Assembly (NCBI GenBank): GCA_021199255.1
Contig: JAJQIK010000072.1
Coordinates: 89,125 to 153,124 of the forward strand
DNA length: 64,000 bases
Direction: 5' to 3'
From: Clostridiales bacterium
Lineage (GTDB): Bacteria; Bacillota; Clostridia; Lachnospirales; Lachnospiraceae
This document shows, one piece after another, positions 54,471-63,627 of this stretch. Numbering within the stretch: the stretch's first letter is position 1; every line of letters begins with the position of its first letter. The notes below the pieces were generated by a model, which saw only the letters and a list, made by a program, of their open reading frames with translations, did no database searches and had not been told where the DNA came from. The position numbers and the translations under genes are program-made.

Positions 54471-54535
54471 TCATAGTTTGTAATATAACTGAAAGGGAAG
54501 CCTTTCCCCTTTTAGTAAACGCTTTCAACGAGCCG

Positions 54536-55033
54536 TTACAGGTAGGTGACATTTTCGGTGCCCCGTCCAAGCCCCGCAATTCCCGTCCTGGCCAGCTCCA
54601 GTATCTCGTAACCGTCCAGAAGGCCGATAAAAGCCTGAATCTTGTCCTGATTGCCGGTCAGCTCGATAATCAGGCTCTCGGAAGACACGTCGATAATCTT
54701 CGCGCGGAAAATATCCGCCACAGCGATAACGCCCTGCCTCTCGGCGGCGGAAGCCTTCACCTTAATCATGGCAAGCTCACGATAGACACTCTCTTCCGGC
54801 TTCAATTCCTTGATATCCCTGACATCTACTAATTTAGCAACCTGCTTTTCAATCTGGTCTAAAATTTCATCGTCGCCGGAGGTCACTATCGTGATGCGGG
54901 TATAGCGCGGATCTGCCGTCACGCCGGCCGTAATACTGTCAATATTGTACCCGCGCCTGGAAAAAAGCCCCGCTATACGGCTCAGCACGCCGGAGGTATT
55001 ATCTACTAACAGTTGAAATACTTTCTTCTGCAT
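54536..55033 (-). CDS. ilvN: Acetolactate synthase small (regulatory) subunit, copy 1
   Basis: A 165-residue regulatory subunit with an N-terminal ACT domain (VFQLLVDNTSGVLSRIAGLFS, read in parts) and the C-terminal ALS regulatory part. It should confer valine feedback on IlvB. It precedes ilvC and lies 87 bases after a second copy, from which a consensus promoter separates it. Confidence 0.93.
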   Translation of the reverse strand: MQKKVFQLLVDNTSGVLSRIAGLFSRRGYNIDSITAGVTADPRYTRITIVTSGDDEILDQIEKQVAKLVDVRDIKELKPEESVYRELAMIKVKASAAERQGVIAVADIFRAKIIDVSSESLIIELTGNQDKIQAFIGLLDGYEILELARTGIAGLGRGTENVTYL

Positions 55034-55082
55034 AAAACAAGCCTTTCCGCACGCGGCATGTATTTGTCACGCACTGTCAATT

Positions 55083-55111
55083 ATTGTATCAATTCAAATA
55101 CAAAAAGTCAA
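55083..55111 (-). promoter_or_regulatory. Internal promoter for ilvN copy 1 and ilvC
   Basis: Minus strand TTGACT (complement of 55106-55111) and TACAAT (complement of 55083-55088) with a 17-base spacer, between the two ilvN genes. Confidence 0.78.
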
Positions 55112-55120
55112 CTGGTCCGG

Positions 55121-55606
55121 TTACTCGGTCTCCATACATTTCGGGAGCGCCAGGGTTCCGGTTCTCGCCACTTCCACAATGCTGATAGTCTGCATCATAC
55201 TGATAAACAATTTGATTTTCTCCGGCACGTCGCAGATCTGTATCATCATCATGCTTTTAGACATGTCCACGATGTCGGCCTTCATAATCTCGCAGGTCTC
55301 CATGATATCCCGCCGGTTGTTCTTGTTATACTTTACCTTGATCAGCATAAGCTCCCTGCTGATGCTGGAAGCTTCGTCAAAGGTTTTGACTTTAATCACA
55401 TCCAGCTTTTTATTCAACTGCTTTTCAATCTGTTCGACGGTCCGCTGATCCCCGCTGCTCACAATCGTCATGCAGGAGGTTTTCGGATCGTCGGTCTCTC
55501 CCACCGCCAGACTGTCAATATTAAAGCATCTTCTAGAGAAAAGCCCGGCCACCTTGCACAGCACGCCGGATCGATTTTCTACCAGCACAGAATATATCTT
55601 TTTCAT
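55121..55606 (-). CDS. ilvN: Acetolactate synthase small subunit, copy 2
   Basis: A 161-residue paralogue of the neighbouring ilvN. ACT domain (YSVLVENRSGVLCKVAGLFS, read in parts) with the family RRCFNIDSLAVG block. Only about 35-40 percent of residues match copy 1 by eye, so the pair is old. It lies 17 bases after ilvB and probably shares its transcript; each copy might tune a different large subunit. Confidence 0.92.
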   Translation of the reverse strand: MKKIYSVLVENRSGVLCKVAGLFSRRCFNIDSLAVGETDDPKTSCMTIVSSGDQRTVEQIEKQLNKKLDVIKVKTFDEASSISRELMLIKVKYNKNNRRDIMETCEIMKADIVDMSKSMMMIQICDVPEKIKLFISMMQTISIVEVARTGTLALPKCMETE

Positions 55607-55623
55607 CTTCCATAATCCTTTCT

Positions 55624-57240
55624 CTATTTTACCAGATCCATCGGATCAATCAGACATTCCAGCAGAACGGACTCGTCTGCCGCCAAAAATTCCCTGACCG
55701 TATCCTGTACGCCCGACATATCCTTCTGACGCATAAATTTCATGTCATAGGCGGCGGCCAATTTCTCTAAATCAGGGCTGCCGGAAAGATCCACGACTGA
55801 ATAATGGTCCTTATAGGTGTAATGCTGATATTCGCGAACCATGCCCAGATAATTATTTTTCAGTACGATAATCTTCACAGGGACATGGAACTGGCGCATG
55901 GTGGCAAGCTCCATCATGGACATCTGGAAGGAGCCGTCGCCGCAGACCGCCACCACCTGCTTCGACCTGTCCGCCAGCTTGGCGCCCATAGCGGCGGGAA
56001 TGGAATAACCCATGGTTCCCATACCGCCGGTGGTGAGGAAACGCCCCTTCTTGACGATATGGTATCCGCAGGACCAGATTTGGTTCTGCCCCACATCGGC
56101 CACATAAACCGCATCCTCCTCCATCTGATCTGACAGCAGCCGAATCAATTCCGCGGGATCCACATAGGCCGGATTGGGCTTCCTGACAGGCTCCATCGAA
56201 TCGCGGTATCCGTTTAGGGTTTCAATCCATTCCTCGTGATGGCAGGCGATTTCCTCCTTCGCGATATCCTCAAAAATATGTCTGGCGTCTCCTACTAACG
56301 GGATCGCGGGTCCTACGTTTTTACCGATTTCCGCGGGGTCTACGTCGATATGGACAAGCACCTTATTCTCCGTGATCAGATCCGGCTGGTTGACCGCCCG
56401 GTCCGCCACTCTGGCGCCTACCATAATCAGCAGATCCGATTCGTTCATGGCCCGGTTAGCATAGGGTTTGCCGTTATTGCCCACCATTCCGTAATACATA
56501 GAATGCCGGGTAGGCATAACGCCGATTCCCATCATCGTAGAGACCACCGGGATACTGTACTTTTCGGCAAACGCCCTGAGTTCTCCCTCCGCGCCGCTTA
56601 GCAGTACGCCGCCCCCGGCACAGATAATTGGCCGTTTGGATTTCTCCAGCTCCTTGACGACTTTTCTGATCTGCACCGCGTTCCCTTTAACCGTAGGCTT
56701 GTAGGTACGCATACAGACTTCTTCCGGATATTTGAATTTCGCGATGGTTCCATTCTGAATATCAATAGGCACATCGATTAAAACAGGACCCTTTCTGCCG
56801 GTGGAGGCAACATGAAAGGCTTCCTTAAAGACGCGCGGAATCTCATTTACATCTTTGATTAAATAACTGTATTTTACAAAGGACTCCACCGCGCCCGTAA
56901 TATCCGCCTCCTGAAAAACATCGGAACCGAGCAGCTCGCTGTTCACCTGTCCCGTAATGCATACCAGCGGAATACTGTCCGCAAAAGCCGTCGCAATACC
57001 GGTAATCAGATTGGTTGCGCCGGGGCCGGAGGTCACCGCGCATACGCCCACCTTACCGGATACCCTTGCCAGTCCGCTTGCCGCATGGGCGGCGTTTTGC
57101 TCCGTACGTATCAATATGGTCTGAATATCAGACTCCAGAATACTGTTATAAAAAGGGCATATTGCCACCCCCGGATATCCAAACACGTATTCAACGCCCT
57201 CTTCCTCCAGGCATTTTACCATAGCATCAGCACCTAACAT
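55624..57240 (-). CDS. ilvB: Acetolactate synthase large subunit
   Basis: Catalytic, thiamine-diphosphate-dependent subunit; forms acetolactate or acetohydroxybutyrate in branched-chain amino acid synthesis. The catalytic Glu is in TEQNAAHAASG; the TPP-binding motif is GDGSFQMS with KNNYLG. FAD-domain residues are present. At 538 residues it is a little shorter than usual (550-570). It lies 55 bases downstream of metH. Confidence 0.95.
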   Translation of the reverse strand: MLGADAMVKCLEEEGVEYVFGYPGVAICPFYNSILESDIQTILIRTEQNAAHAASGLARVSGKVGVCAVTSGPGATNLITGIATAFADSIPLVCITGQVNSELLGSDVFQEADITGAVESFVKYSYLIKDVNEIPRVFKEAFHVASTGRKGPVLIDVPIDIQNGTIAKFKYPEEVCMRTYKPTVKGNAVQIRKVVKELEKSKRPIICAGGGVLLSGAEGELRAFAEKYSIPVVSTMMGIGVMPTRHSMYYGMVGNNGKPYANRAMNESDLLIMVGARVADRAVNQPDLITENKVLVHIDVDPAEIGKNVGPAIPLVGDARHIFEDIAKEEIACHHEEWIETLNGYRDSMEPVRKPNPAYVDPAELIRLLSDQMEEDAVYVADVGQNQIWSCGYHIVKKGRFLTTGGMGTMGYSIPAAMGAKLADRSKQVVAVCGDGSFQMSMMELATMRQFHVPVKIIVLKNNYLGMVREYQHYTYKDHYSVVDLSGSPDLEKLAAAYDMKFMRQKDMSGVQDTVREFLAADESVLLECLIDPMDLVK

Positions 57241-57295
57241 CTCTCTTATCTGCTCCCTTCTTCTTTCCGTCTTTGATCTTTCGCTTCCCGCAGCC

Positions 57296-59758
57296 TTATT
57301 CCTCCAGATGCAGGATTCTTTTCGTCAGCTTTACCGCGTCCGCGGCATCTTTGGAATAACCGTCCGCGCCGATTTCGTCCGCATAATCCTGGGTAATAAC
57401 CGCACCGCCGATAATAATCTTCGCGTCAACCTCTTTTTCCCTGGCGTAACGAATCACATGCTTCATCTGCTGCATGGTTGTAGTCATCAGCGCCGATAAG
57501 GCGATCACCTGGGCATTATGTTCCTTTGCCGCCGCAATGATTTTCTCCTTGGGCACATCCTTGCCCAGATCGATGACCTTAAATCCATAATTTTTCAGCA
57601 TCAACGCCACCAGATTCTTGCCGATATCGTGGATATCCCCCTCTACCGTAGCGATGACTACCGTAGGCATATCCTGGCCGGAGTGATTCTGCGCCAGCAG
57701 AGGCTCTAAATATTCAATGGACGTCTTCATGGCCTCCGCGCTTGCAATCAACTGGGGCAGAAAATATTTGCCCTTGTCAAAAAGCTCCCCCACCTCGTTA
57801 ATCGCGGCAAGCAGCACCTCATCCAAAAGTTCCTTCGCCTCATGCCCCTCTTCCAGCGCTTTCTTCGTATCCTCAACAATACCGCCGCCATTGCCCTTCA
57901 ACACATCTGCATAGAGCTTGTCCTTGACGGTTATCGGCGCTGCCGCCGGAGACGCCGGCCTGTGAATCGGAATCCCCGTGCTGGGAGCCGGATGCCCGCC
58001 CAGAGCCTCCCGTTTGGCCTTAACCGCGTCCATCAGTTCAATATACCGGATATCCGCACCCTCCTTGTTTAAGAGAAGGTCTGAGGCAAAAGCGCAGCTT
58101 ACCAGCAGCTCCTGAGAGGGGTTGGCGATGGCCATCGTCAGTCCCGCCTGAATCGCCATGGTCAGAAACGCGCTATTAACAAAGCTGCGCTCCGGCAGCC
58201 CGAAGGAAATATTAGACAGCCCGCAGATAGTGGCCAATCCGTTCTTCTTGCAATAGCGTATGGTTTCCAGAGTGTCCAGCGCCGCCGCCTTATTGGCGCC
58301 CACCGTGGCCACCAGGCCGTCCACCACGATATCCTCCCTGCACATTCCCAGCTCATAGGCGCGGGTCTGTATTTTTTCGATAATCTCTATTTTTTCTTCC
58401 AGATTCTCAGGCAGTCCCTTGTCCGATAAGGGAAGAAGGATAAACATAGCGCCGTATTTTTTCGCTATCGGCAGCAGAGACTCAAATTTTACCTTTTCAT
58501 AGGATATAGAATTGATCAGCGCCCTGCCCGGATACCGACGCAAAGCGGCCTCCAGCACCTCCACATGGCTGGAGTCGATGGAAAGCGGAAGCTGGGTCAC
58601 ACCGGCGACCGTATCCAGGGCCTTCAGCATCATTTCCTTTTCATCGATACCGCTCATTCCCATGTTGATATCCAGGATACCGGCTCCGCAGGCCTCCTGC
58701 TCTTCCGCAAAATCGGAAACCATATCCAGCTTCCCTTCCCGGAGCTGTGCCTGCAGCTTTTTCTTGCCTGTGGGATTAATACGCTCTCCTACGATAATAA
58801 AATTATCCTCCAGCCCAAAGGAAATGGTCCGGCGTTCGCTGGCCAGATAGCGCAAATGAGACGGTTCCCTGTGCTGAAGCTTCATTCCGCCCACATTGTC
58901 CCTGGCGGCTTTGATATAAGCCGGGGTAGTTCCGCAGCAGCCGCCGATAAGGGAAGCGCCCGCCTGCACCAAATCCTTCATATATCCGCCGAAGGTTTCC
59001 GCGTCCATATCATAAATGGTGTTGCCTTCCGGGTCTAAGGAGGGCATACCCGCATTGGGCTTGGCGATAATAGGGACTGTGGTTACCGCCGCCATCTTAC
59101 GCACCACTTCCGTCATTTTATCCGGCCCGGTGGAACAGTTGGTTCCGACTGCCGCCGCTCCCAGACTCTCCAGGACAACGGCCGCGGTCTCCGCATCTGT
59201 ACCGAACAACGTTCTGCCGTCAGACTCGAAAGTAAGGGTCGTCATGACGGCCAGATCGCAGACCTCCTTGGCGGCAATGACCGCCGCCCTGGTTTCCTGC
59301 AGGCTCATCATGGTTTCCACTGCCAGCAGATCGACGCCCGCTTCCACCAGAAAGCTGATTTGCTCCTTATAGATCTCTATCAGTTCCTCAAAATCCAGCG
59401 TTCCCATCGGCGCCAGTTGTTCTCCGGTCATGGTGATATCGCCCGCCACATAAGCCCGGCCGCCGACCGCCTCTTTTGAAATCCCTACCAGATCGAGATT
59501 CATTTGCCGAATCTGCTTTTCCAGTCCGTATTCCTTTAATTTAATCCGATTTGCCGTAAAAGTCGGCGCGTAGACGATATTGCTTCCCGCTTTTACAAAT
59601 TCCCGCTGTAGATCGATTAAGACCTCCCTGTGCTCCAGAATCCATTTCTCCGGGCACACGCCAGCAGGCATCCCCCGTTTCTGCAGGTTCGAGCCTGTGG
59701 CTCCGTCCAGAAACAGGGGATGCTCCCGAAGCAGCGACTGAAATTCCTCTTTGTTCAT
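57296..59758 (-). CDS. metH: Cobalamin-dependent methionine synthase lacking the reactivation domain
   Basis: Transfers a methyl group from methyltetrahydrofolate to homocysteine via cobalamin. Homocysteine domain (residues 1-300) with Zn ligands in GTNCSTGP and GGCCGTTP; pterin-binding domain (about 315-580); cobalamin-binding modules (about 610-820) with GDIHDIGKN. The C-terminal AdoMet-dependent reactivation domain of full-length MetH (about 1200 residues) is absent, so a separate reactivation protein is needed. The ribosome-binding site (AAAGGG) is rather far, about 12 bases, from the ATG. Confidence 0.93.
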   Translation of the reverse strand: MNKEEFQSLLREHPLFLDGATGSNLQKRGMPAGVCPEKWILEHREVLIDLQREFVKAGSNIVYAPTFTANRIKLKEYGLEKQIRQMNLDLVGISKEAVGGRAYVAGDITMTGEQLAPMGTLDFEELIEIYKEQISFLVEAGVDLLAVETMMSLQETRAAVIAAKEVCDLAVMTTLTFESDGRTLFGTDAETAAVVLESLGAAAVGTNCSTGPDKMTEVVRKMAAVTTVPIIAKPNAGMPSLDPEGNTIYDMDAETFGGYMKDLVQAGASLIGGCCGTTPAYIKAARDNVGGMKLQHREPSHLRYLASERRTISFGLEDNFIIVGERINPTGKKKLQAQLREGKLDMVSDFAEEQEACGAGILDINMGMSGIDEKEMMLKALDTVAGVTQLPLSIDSSHVEVLEAALRRYPGRALINSISYEKVKFESLLPIAKKYGAMFILLPLSDKGLPENLEEKIEIIEKIQTRAYELGMCREDIVVDGLVATVGANKAAALDTLETIRYCKKNGLATICGLSNISFGLPERSFVNSAFLTMAIQAGLTMAIANPSQELLVSCAFASDLLLNKEGADIRYIELMDAVKAKREALGGHPAPSTGIPIHRPASPAAAPITVKDKLYADVLKGNGGGIVEDTKKALEEGHEAKELLDEVLLAAINEVGELFDKGKYFLPQLIASAEAMKTSIEYLEPLLAQNHSGQDMPTVVIATVEGDIHDIGKNLVALMLKNYGFKVIDLGKDVPKEKIIAAAKEHNAQVIALSALMTTTMQQMKHVIRYAREKEVDAKIIIGGAVITQDYADEIGADGYSKDAADAVKLTKRILHLEE

Positions 59759-59787
59759 GCCAACACATATCCCTTTCGCTTACGCTT

Positions 59788-60405
59788 TTATTCTTCGCTC
59801 TCTTGTGATGCGTCCTCCTCCGGCTCCTCATAGAAGACCGTATCATCCGTATCAAAGTTATCCTCTGAGGTTCCTTCGGTATCCTCTTCTTCTGTCTGGT
59901 TCAGATAACCGCCGCCCAGAATACTGTTCTCTTCTGTATAGGTGACGCCCTCGCCCTCAGGAATTTCTCCATGGAGAATCGTAATAATGTACTGAAGCCG
60001 AATATTCGCCCGGTCATAATATTCTCTGGCCGCCTCCGCCGACGCCTCGTCATAGGTTTCGCTTTCATATACCTGATGATACAGTTCAACCGCCTGCTGC
60101 ATATTCTCATCTGCTTCATCTGCAAGGCTCTCCACCGCGGAAAACTGTTCCGGCACTTCCAACTGCGCCATCCATGCAATCTCATCGCGCAGCTGATCCA
60201 GATAATCCAGAAGCTCTGAAGCGGCGTCCCCGGAAGAGACGTCAATCGCGTTCATTCCGTCATTACAGGCAGCTACCTGTTCAAAAAAGGTCGTCATATC
60301 TTCCTGATAAGCCGTCAGAGCTTCGTCATTGCCGCAGGCTGTCAGCGCTAACGCACAGAACACTCCCGCCCCTGTCACCTTTATCCTTTTCAAATCCGTC
60401 ACCAT
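59788..60405 (-). CDS. Lipoprotein of unknown function
   Basis: A 205-residue secreted lipoprotein: hydrophobic segment 8-23 and a lipobox LTAC with Cys at about residue 24. The rest is acidic (Glu/Asp/Gln-rich), helical up to residue 150, with an acidic C-terminal tail. No domain recognised. It is between upp and metH on the same strand, 40 bases after upp. Confidence 0.8.
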   Translation of the reverse strand: MVTDLKRIKVTGAGVFCALALTACGNDEALTAYQEDMTTFFEQVAACNDGMNAIDVSSGDAASELLDYLDQLRDEIAWMAQLEVPEQFSAVESLADEADENMQQAVELYHQVYESETYDEASAEAAREYYDRANIRLQYIITILHGEIPEGEGVTYTEENSILGGGYLNQTEEEDTEGTSEDNFDTDDTVFYEEPEEDASQESEE

Positions 60406-60444
60406 TTCTTTCCTAATATTAAGCGTCTCATCGGAGCATGAAGC

Positions 60445-61074
60445 CTACCGGGTCCCGAAGATACGATCCCCCGCGTCGCCAAGTCCGGGACAAATATACG
60501 CATTCTCATTCAGGCAGCGATCCAGATGCCCCACATAGATCTGAATGTCAGGATGCGCCTTGTGCAGCCTTTCCAATCCTTCCGGCGCGGCGATAATACA
60601 CATGAATTTAATCGTTTTTCCACCGTGCTGTTTAATAAAATCGACTGCCTCAGTGCCTGAGCCTCCCGTAGCCAGCATGGGATCTACCACGACAATTGTT
60701 CTCTGGTCAATTGGCTCCGGGAGCTTGCAATAATATTCATGGGGCTCATGAGTTTCCGGATCTCTGTAAAGACCGATATGCCCTACCTTCGCGCTGGGTA
60801 CCAGGGCAAGAATCCCGTTTACCATGCCAAGCCCGGCTCTCAGGATAGGCACCACCGCCAGCTTCTTGCCGGCGATTTTCGGCGACATACAGGACTCAAT
60901 CGGCGTTTCCACCTCTACCTCCTCAAGCGGCAGGTCGCGCAGCGCCTCATACCCCATCAAGGTGGCAATTTCCTCAATGCATTTTCTAAATTCGTTGGTG
61001 CCTGTATTCACATCCCGGATCTGGGAAATCTTATGCTGAATCAGCGGATGATCCATGATAAATACGTTATCCAT
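60445..61074 (-). CDS. upp: Uracil phosphoribosyltransferase
   Basis: Salvages uracil with PRPP to UMP. The PRPP-binding motif [13 protein letters not shown] is near residue 130 and the C-terminal [12 protein letters not shown] is intact. Length of 209 residues is standard. Divergent from uraA, so uptake and salvage genes share an intergenic region. Start ATG at 61074 with GGGAGG-like sequence upstream (AAAAGGGAGGAAAAG). Confidence 0.97.
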   Translation of the reverse strand: MDNVFIMDHPLIQHKISQIRDVNTGTNEFRKCIEEIATLMGYEALRDLPLEEVEVETPIESCMSPKIAGKKLAVVPILRAGLGMVNGILALVPSAKVGHIGLYRDPETHEPHEYYCKLPEPIDQRTIVVVDPMLATGGSGTEAVDFIKQHGGKTIKFMCIIAAPEGLERLHKAHPDIQIYVGHLDRCLNENAYICPGLGDAGDRIFGTR

Positions 61075-61146
61075 CTTTTCCTCCCTTTTCTATGGTTTGC
61101 CGAGCCTGTCCCCTTCCCAGGGCAGACTTTTCATCAGATATCTACA

Positions 61147-61175
61147 ATACTAATGACTTCGCGCCCTCAAGTCAA
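61147..61175 (-). promoter_or_regulatory. Promoter for upp
   Basis: Minus strand TTGACT (complement of 61170-61175) and TAGTAT (complement of 61147-61152) with a 17-base spacer, about 75 bases before upp. Confidence 0.72.
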
Positions 61176-61249
61176 TAGCTTTTCCCCTCAGCCGTTCAAC
61201 TTTCTCGGAGGCTTTTCCTGATTTCCTGAAGCTCAAAGCCGAAATCATA

Positions 61250-61278
61250 TTGCAAAAAGCAGCCGGACTCTTTATAAT
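61250..61278 (+). promoter_or_regulatory. Promoter for uraA
   Basis: TTGCAA at 61250-61255 and TATAAT at 61273-61278 with a 17-base spacer, 58 bases before the start codon. The rest of the 260-base intergenic region shows no PyrR-type structure that I can recognise. Confidence 0.7.
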
Positions 61279-61335
61279 TTTTTTAGATTCATTGATTTTT
61301 TACCGACAAGATTCATAAGAAAAAGGAGACGTTTT

Positions 61336-62733
61336 ATGAACGAAAAATTTGACGCAATTCGTGACGCCAGAAGCTTAGGAATGCCCAAGATGCTGCTGCT
61401 CGGCCTACAGCATATGTTTGCCATGTTCGGAGCGACGATTCTGGTCCCCATTCTGGTCAACAGCTACTTCAACGGAGAAGGGTTATCTATTCAGGTTACC
61501 CTGTTCTTTGCCGGAATCGGCACCCTGTTTTTCCATGTATGCTCTAAAATGCAGGTGCCCGCTTTTCTGGGCTCTTCTTTCGCCTTTCTGGGAGGCTTCG
61601 CCACAGTGGCGAACCTGGATACCGGTATTTTTGCGGATATGACCTATGGGGAAAAGCTTCCCTATGCCTGCGGCGGCATCGTCGTGGCAGGGCTGCTGTA
61701 TCTGATATTGGCGCTGATTATTAAAGTGGCAGGCGTTAAAAGGGTTATGCGGTTTCTGCCGCCGGTAGTAACCGGGCCGATCATTATCTGTATCGGGTTA
61801 AGCCTGGCTCCCTCCGCGGTCAGCAACGCCTCCGCCAACTGGTTCCTGGCCATCGTCGCGCTGGCAGTCATCATCATTTTCAATATCTGGGGCAGGGGAA
61901 TGTGGAAAATTATCCCTATTCTGCTGGGCGTAGTCATTTCCTACGCGGTGGCGCTGGTTATGAACGCCCTGGGCTTTACGAACGCTGACGGAAGCGCCAT
62001 TCTGGACTTCTCCGGCGTAGCGTCTTCCGCCGTCATAGGACTGCCGCCCTTTCAGTTATGCAAGTTTGATCTGACCGCAATTCTGGTTATGGCGCCCATT
62101 GCGCTGGCCACCATGATGGAGCATATCGGAGATATCTCCGCAATCTCGGCAACCGTTGGGGAGAATTTTATCGAGAAGCCCGGTCTGCACCGTACGCTGG
62201 TCGGAGACGGACTGGCTACCGCTCTTTCCGCCCTGTTCGGCGGTCCCGCCAACACCACCTACGGCGAAAATACCGGCGTGCTGGAACTGAGCCGCGTATA
62301 TGATCCCAAGGTCATCCGTATCGCCGCGGTATATGCCATCTTATTAAGCTTTATTCCCAAGATGTCCTCGATCATCGGTTCTCTTCCGACGGCGATTATC
62401 GGCGGTATCAGCTTTATCCTCTATGGAATGATTTCCGCCATCGGCGTCAGGAATATTGTGGAAAATAAGGTAGACTTTACGAAATCAAGGAATCTGATTA
62501 TTGCCGCCGTCATTTTGGTGTGCGGACTCGGCTTCTCCGATGGGCTCACCTTTACCATCGGCGCTACCTCGATTACCCTGACCTCTCTCGCCATCGCGGC
62601 TCTTGCAGGGATTCTCTTAAATGCGTTCCTGCCCGGCAACGACTATGTATTCGGCGATAATCCGGACGGCGACATCAACAGAGGAGTCAGCTTTAATCCT
62701 CAGCACAAGGAAAAAAAGAAAGCTGCGGAATAA
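61336..62733 (+). CDS. uraA: Uracil permease (NCS2 family)
   Basis: Proton-coupled uracil importer, 465 residues, with about 14 membrane segments typical of the UraA fold. Family blocks: GLQHMFAMFGATILVP, FAGIGTLFF, MAPIALATMMEHIGD, GGPANTTYGENTGV. Glu in EHIGD and Glu in GEN contribute to substrate binding in UraA. GGAG lies 8 bases before the ATG. Ends at a terminator. Confidence 0.95.
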   Translation: MNEKFDAIRDARSLGMPKMLLLGLQHMFAMFGATILVPILVNSYFNGEGLSIQVTLFFAGIGTLFFHVCSKMQVPAFLGSSFAFLGGFATVANLDTGIFADMTYGEKLPYACGGIVVAGLLYLILALIIKVAGVKRVMRFLPPVVTGPIIICIGLSLAPSAVSNASANWFLAIVALAVIIIFNIWGRGMWKIIPILLGVVISYAVALVMNALGFTNADGSAILDFSGVASSAVIGLPPFQLCKFDLTAILVMAPIALATMMEHIGDISAISATVGENFIEKPGLHRTLVGDGLATALSALFGGPANTTYGENTGVLELSRVYDPKVIRIAAVYAILLSFIPKMSSIIGSLPTAIIGGISFILYGMISAIGVRNIVENKVDFTKSRNLIIAAVILVCGLGFSDGLTFTIGATSITLTSLAIAALAGILLNAFLPGNDYVFGDNPDGDINRGVSFNPQHKEKKKAAE

Positions 62734-62744
62734 AGAAAGAATCT

Positions 62745-62796
62745 AAAGGCCGCTGTTTTGACGGGTTGATATGCCCCTACAGCGGCTTTTATTTTT
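62745..62796 (+). terminator. Terminator after uraA
   Basis: GCCGCTGT (62749-62756) pairs with ACAGCGGC (62779-62786), with AAAG and TTTT extending the stem, followed by ATTTTTATAT. Confidence 0.82.
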
Positions 62797-62830
62797 ATAT
62801 TTATATGGATTTGTCCCTGGGTCTGACATG

Positions 62831-63049
62831 TTAAAAGGCGATCTCGCAATCCGGCTCTACCCGTCTGCATGCTTTCAGCACAGCCTTCATAACCGTCTTT
62901 TCATCTGTTCCTTCTGTAAATTCTACCTTCATCTTCTGGGTCATAAAGCTGACCGTCGCATCTGCAACGCCCTCCGTCTTTCTGGCGGCCTCCTGCATTT
63001 TCTCTGCACAATTCGCACAATCTACCTCGATTTTGTAAGTTTTACTCAT
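62831..63049 (-). CDS. Heavy-metal-associated (HMA) domain protein, copper chaperone-like
   Basis: A 72-residue single HMA domain with the metal-binding CxxC in DCANC (residues 11-14). Related to CopZ and to the N-terminal parts of metal-transporting P-type ATPases; no such ATPase is in the window. It lies 32 bases after an ArsR-type regulator, which likely controls it. Metal identity (Cu, Zn or Cd) cannot be decided. Confidence 0.88.
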   Translation of the reverse strand: MSKTYKIEVDCANCAEKMQEAARKTEGVADATVSFMTQKMKVEFTEGTDEKTVMKAVLKACRRVEPDCEIAF

Positions 63050-63081
63050 GTTTGTTCTCCTCCTGCTATTGATAGTTCTTT

Positions 63082-63435
63082 CTATTCTTCTACATGCTCC
63101 ATTCCCATGCTGATTATAGCCCGCACATGCTCGTCGTCCAGAGAATAAAATACGGACTTGCCCTCTCTCCTGAACTTGACCAGTTTGGCGGATTTTAAAA
63201 TCCGTAGCTGATGGCTCACAGAGGATTGGCTTAAATTTAACAGTCTGGCGATATCATTGACGCACAGCTCCGTCTCAAACATGGAATATAATATTTTAAT
63301 TCTGGTAGAGTCGCCAAACACCCGGAATAATTCCGCCAGCTCATATAGAATTTCATCATCCGGCTGCTGCTCCAGAACCTTTTTGACCACATTTTCCCTT
63401 GCCGCCAAAAAATCCTTTCCTTCTGTTTCCCCCAT
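63082..63435 (-). CDS. ArsR/SmtB family metal-sensing repressor
   Basis: A 117-residue winged-HTH repressor. DNA-binding helix region NDIARLLNLSQSSVSHQLRIL (read in parts), wing with KFRREGKSVFYSL. Possible metal ligands are Cys in ELCVND (alpha-3 type) and Asp/His in DDEHVRAII with His in MEHVEE (alpha-5 type, as in zinc and cadmium sensors). The order repressor-HMA and the inverted repeat upstream suggest metal-induced expression of both. Confidence 0.9.
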   Translation of the reverse strand: MGETEGKDFLAARENVVKKVLEQQPDDEILYELAELFRVFGDSTRIKILYSMFETELCVNDIARLLNLSQSSVSHQLRILKSAKLVKFRREGKSVFYSLDDEHVRAIISMGMEHVEE

Positions 63436-63469
63436 GGTTCCACCCGCCTTCCTGCTTTTCTAATTTTAA

Positions 63470-63493
63470 ACATATGTTTATTTGTTCATATGT
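63470..63493. promoter_or_regulatory. Inverted-repeat operator for the ArsR-type repressor
   Basis: ACATATG (63470-63476) and CATATGT (63487-63493) with 10 bases between, just downstream of the -10. Spacing and AT-rich content fit ArsR/SmtB operators. Confidence 0.65.
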
Positions 63494-63522
63494 ATATTAT
63501 TATAATAAGAGCTGTTTGTCAA
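63494..63522 (-). promoter_or_regulatory. Promoter for the ArsR-type/HMA pair
   Basis: Minus strand TTGACA (complement of 63517-63522) and TAATAT (complement of 63494-63499) with a 17-base spacer. Confidence 0.75.
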
Positions 63523-63554
63523 TAACTTCCGGCAGAAAAAAATCCAAGAATACA

Positions 63555-63592
63555 CGAAAAAAGAGACGCCGCAGGATACGGCATCTCTTTCT
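63555..63592 (-). terminator. Terminator after the chemotaxis receptor gene
   Basis: AGAGACGCCG pairs with CGGCATCTCT around CAGGATA (63561-63588); on the minus strand TTTTTTCG follows. Confidence 0.8.
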
Positions 63593-63627
63593 TATCTTTC
63601 TTATCTTTCTGAATACTATTCGTTTGG

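Noticed and set aside
61075-61335. PyrR-type attenuator between upp and uraA
   Set aside because: No convincing antiterminator/terminator pair was found; the divergent promoters explain the space.
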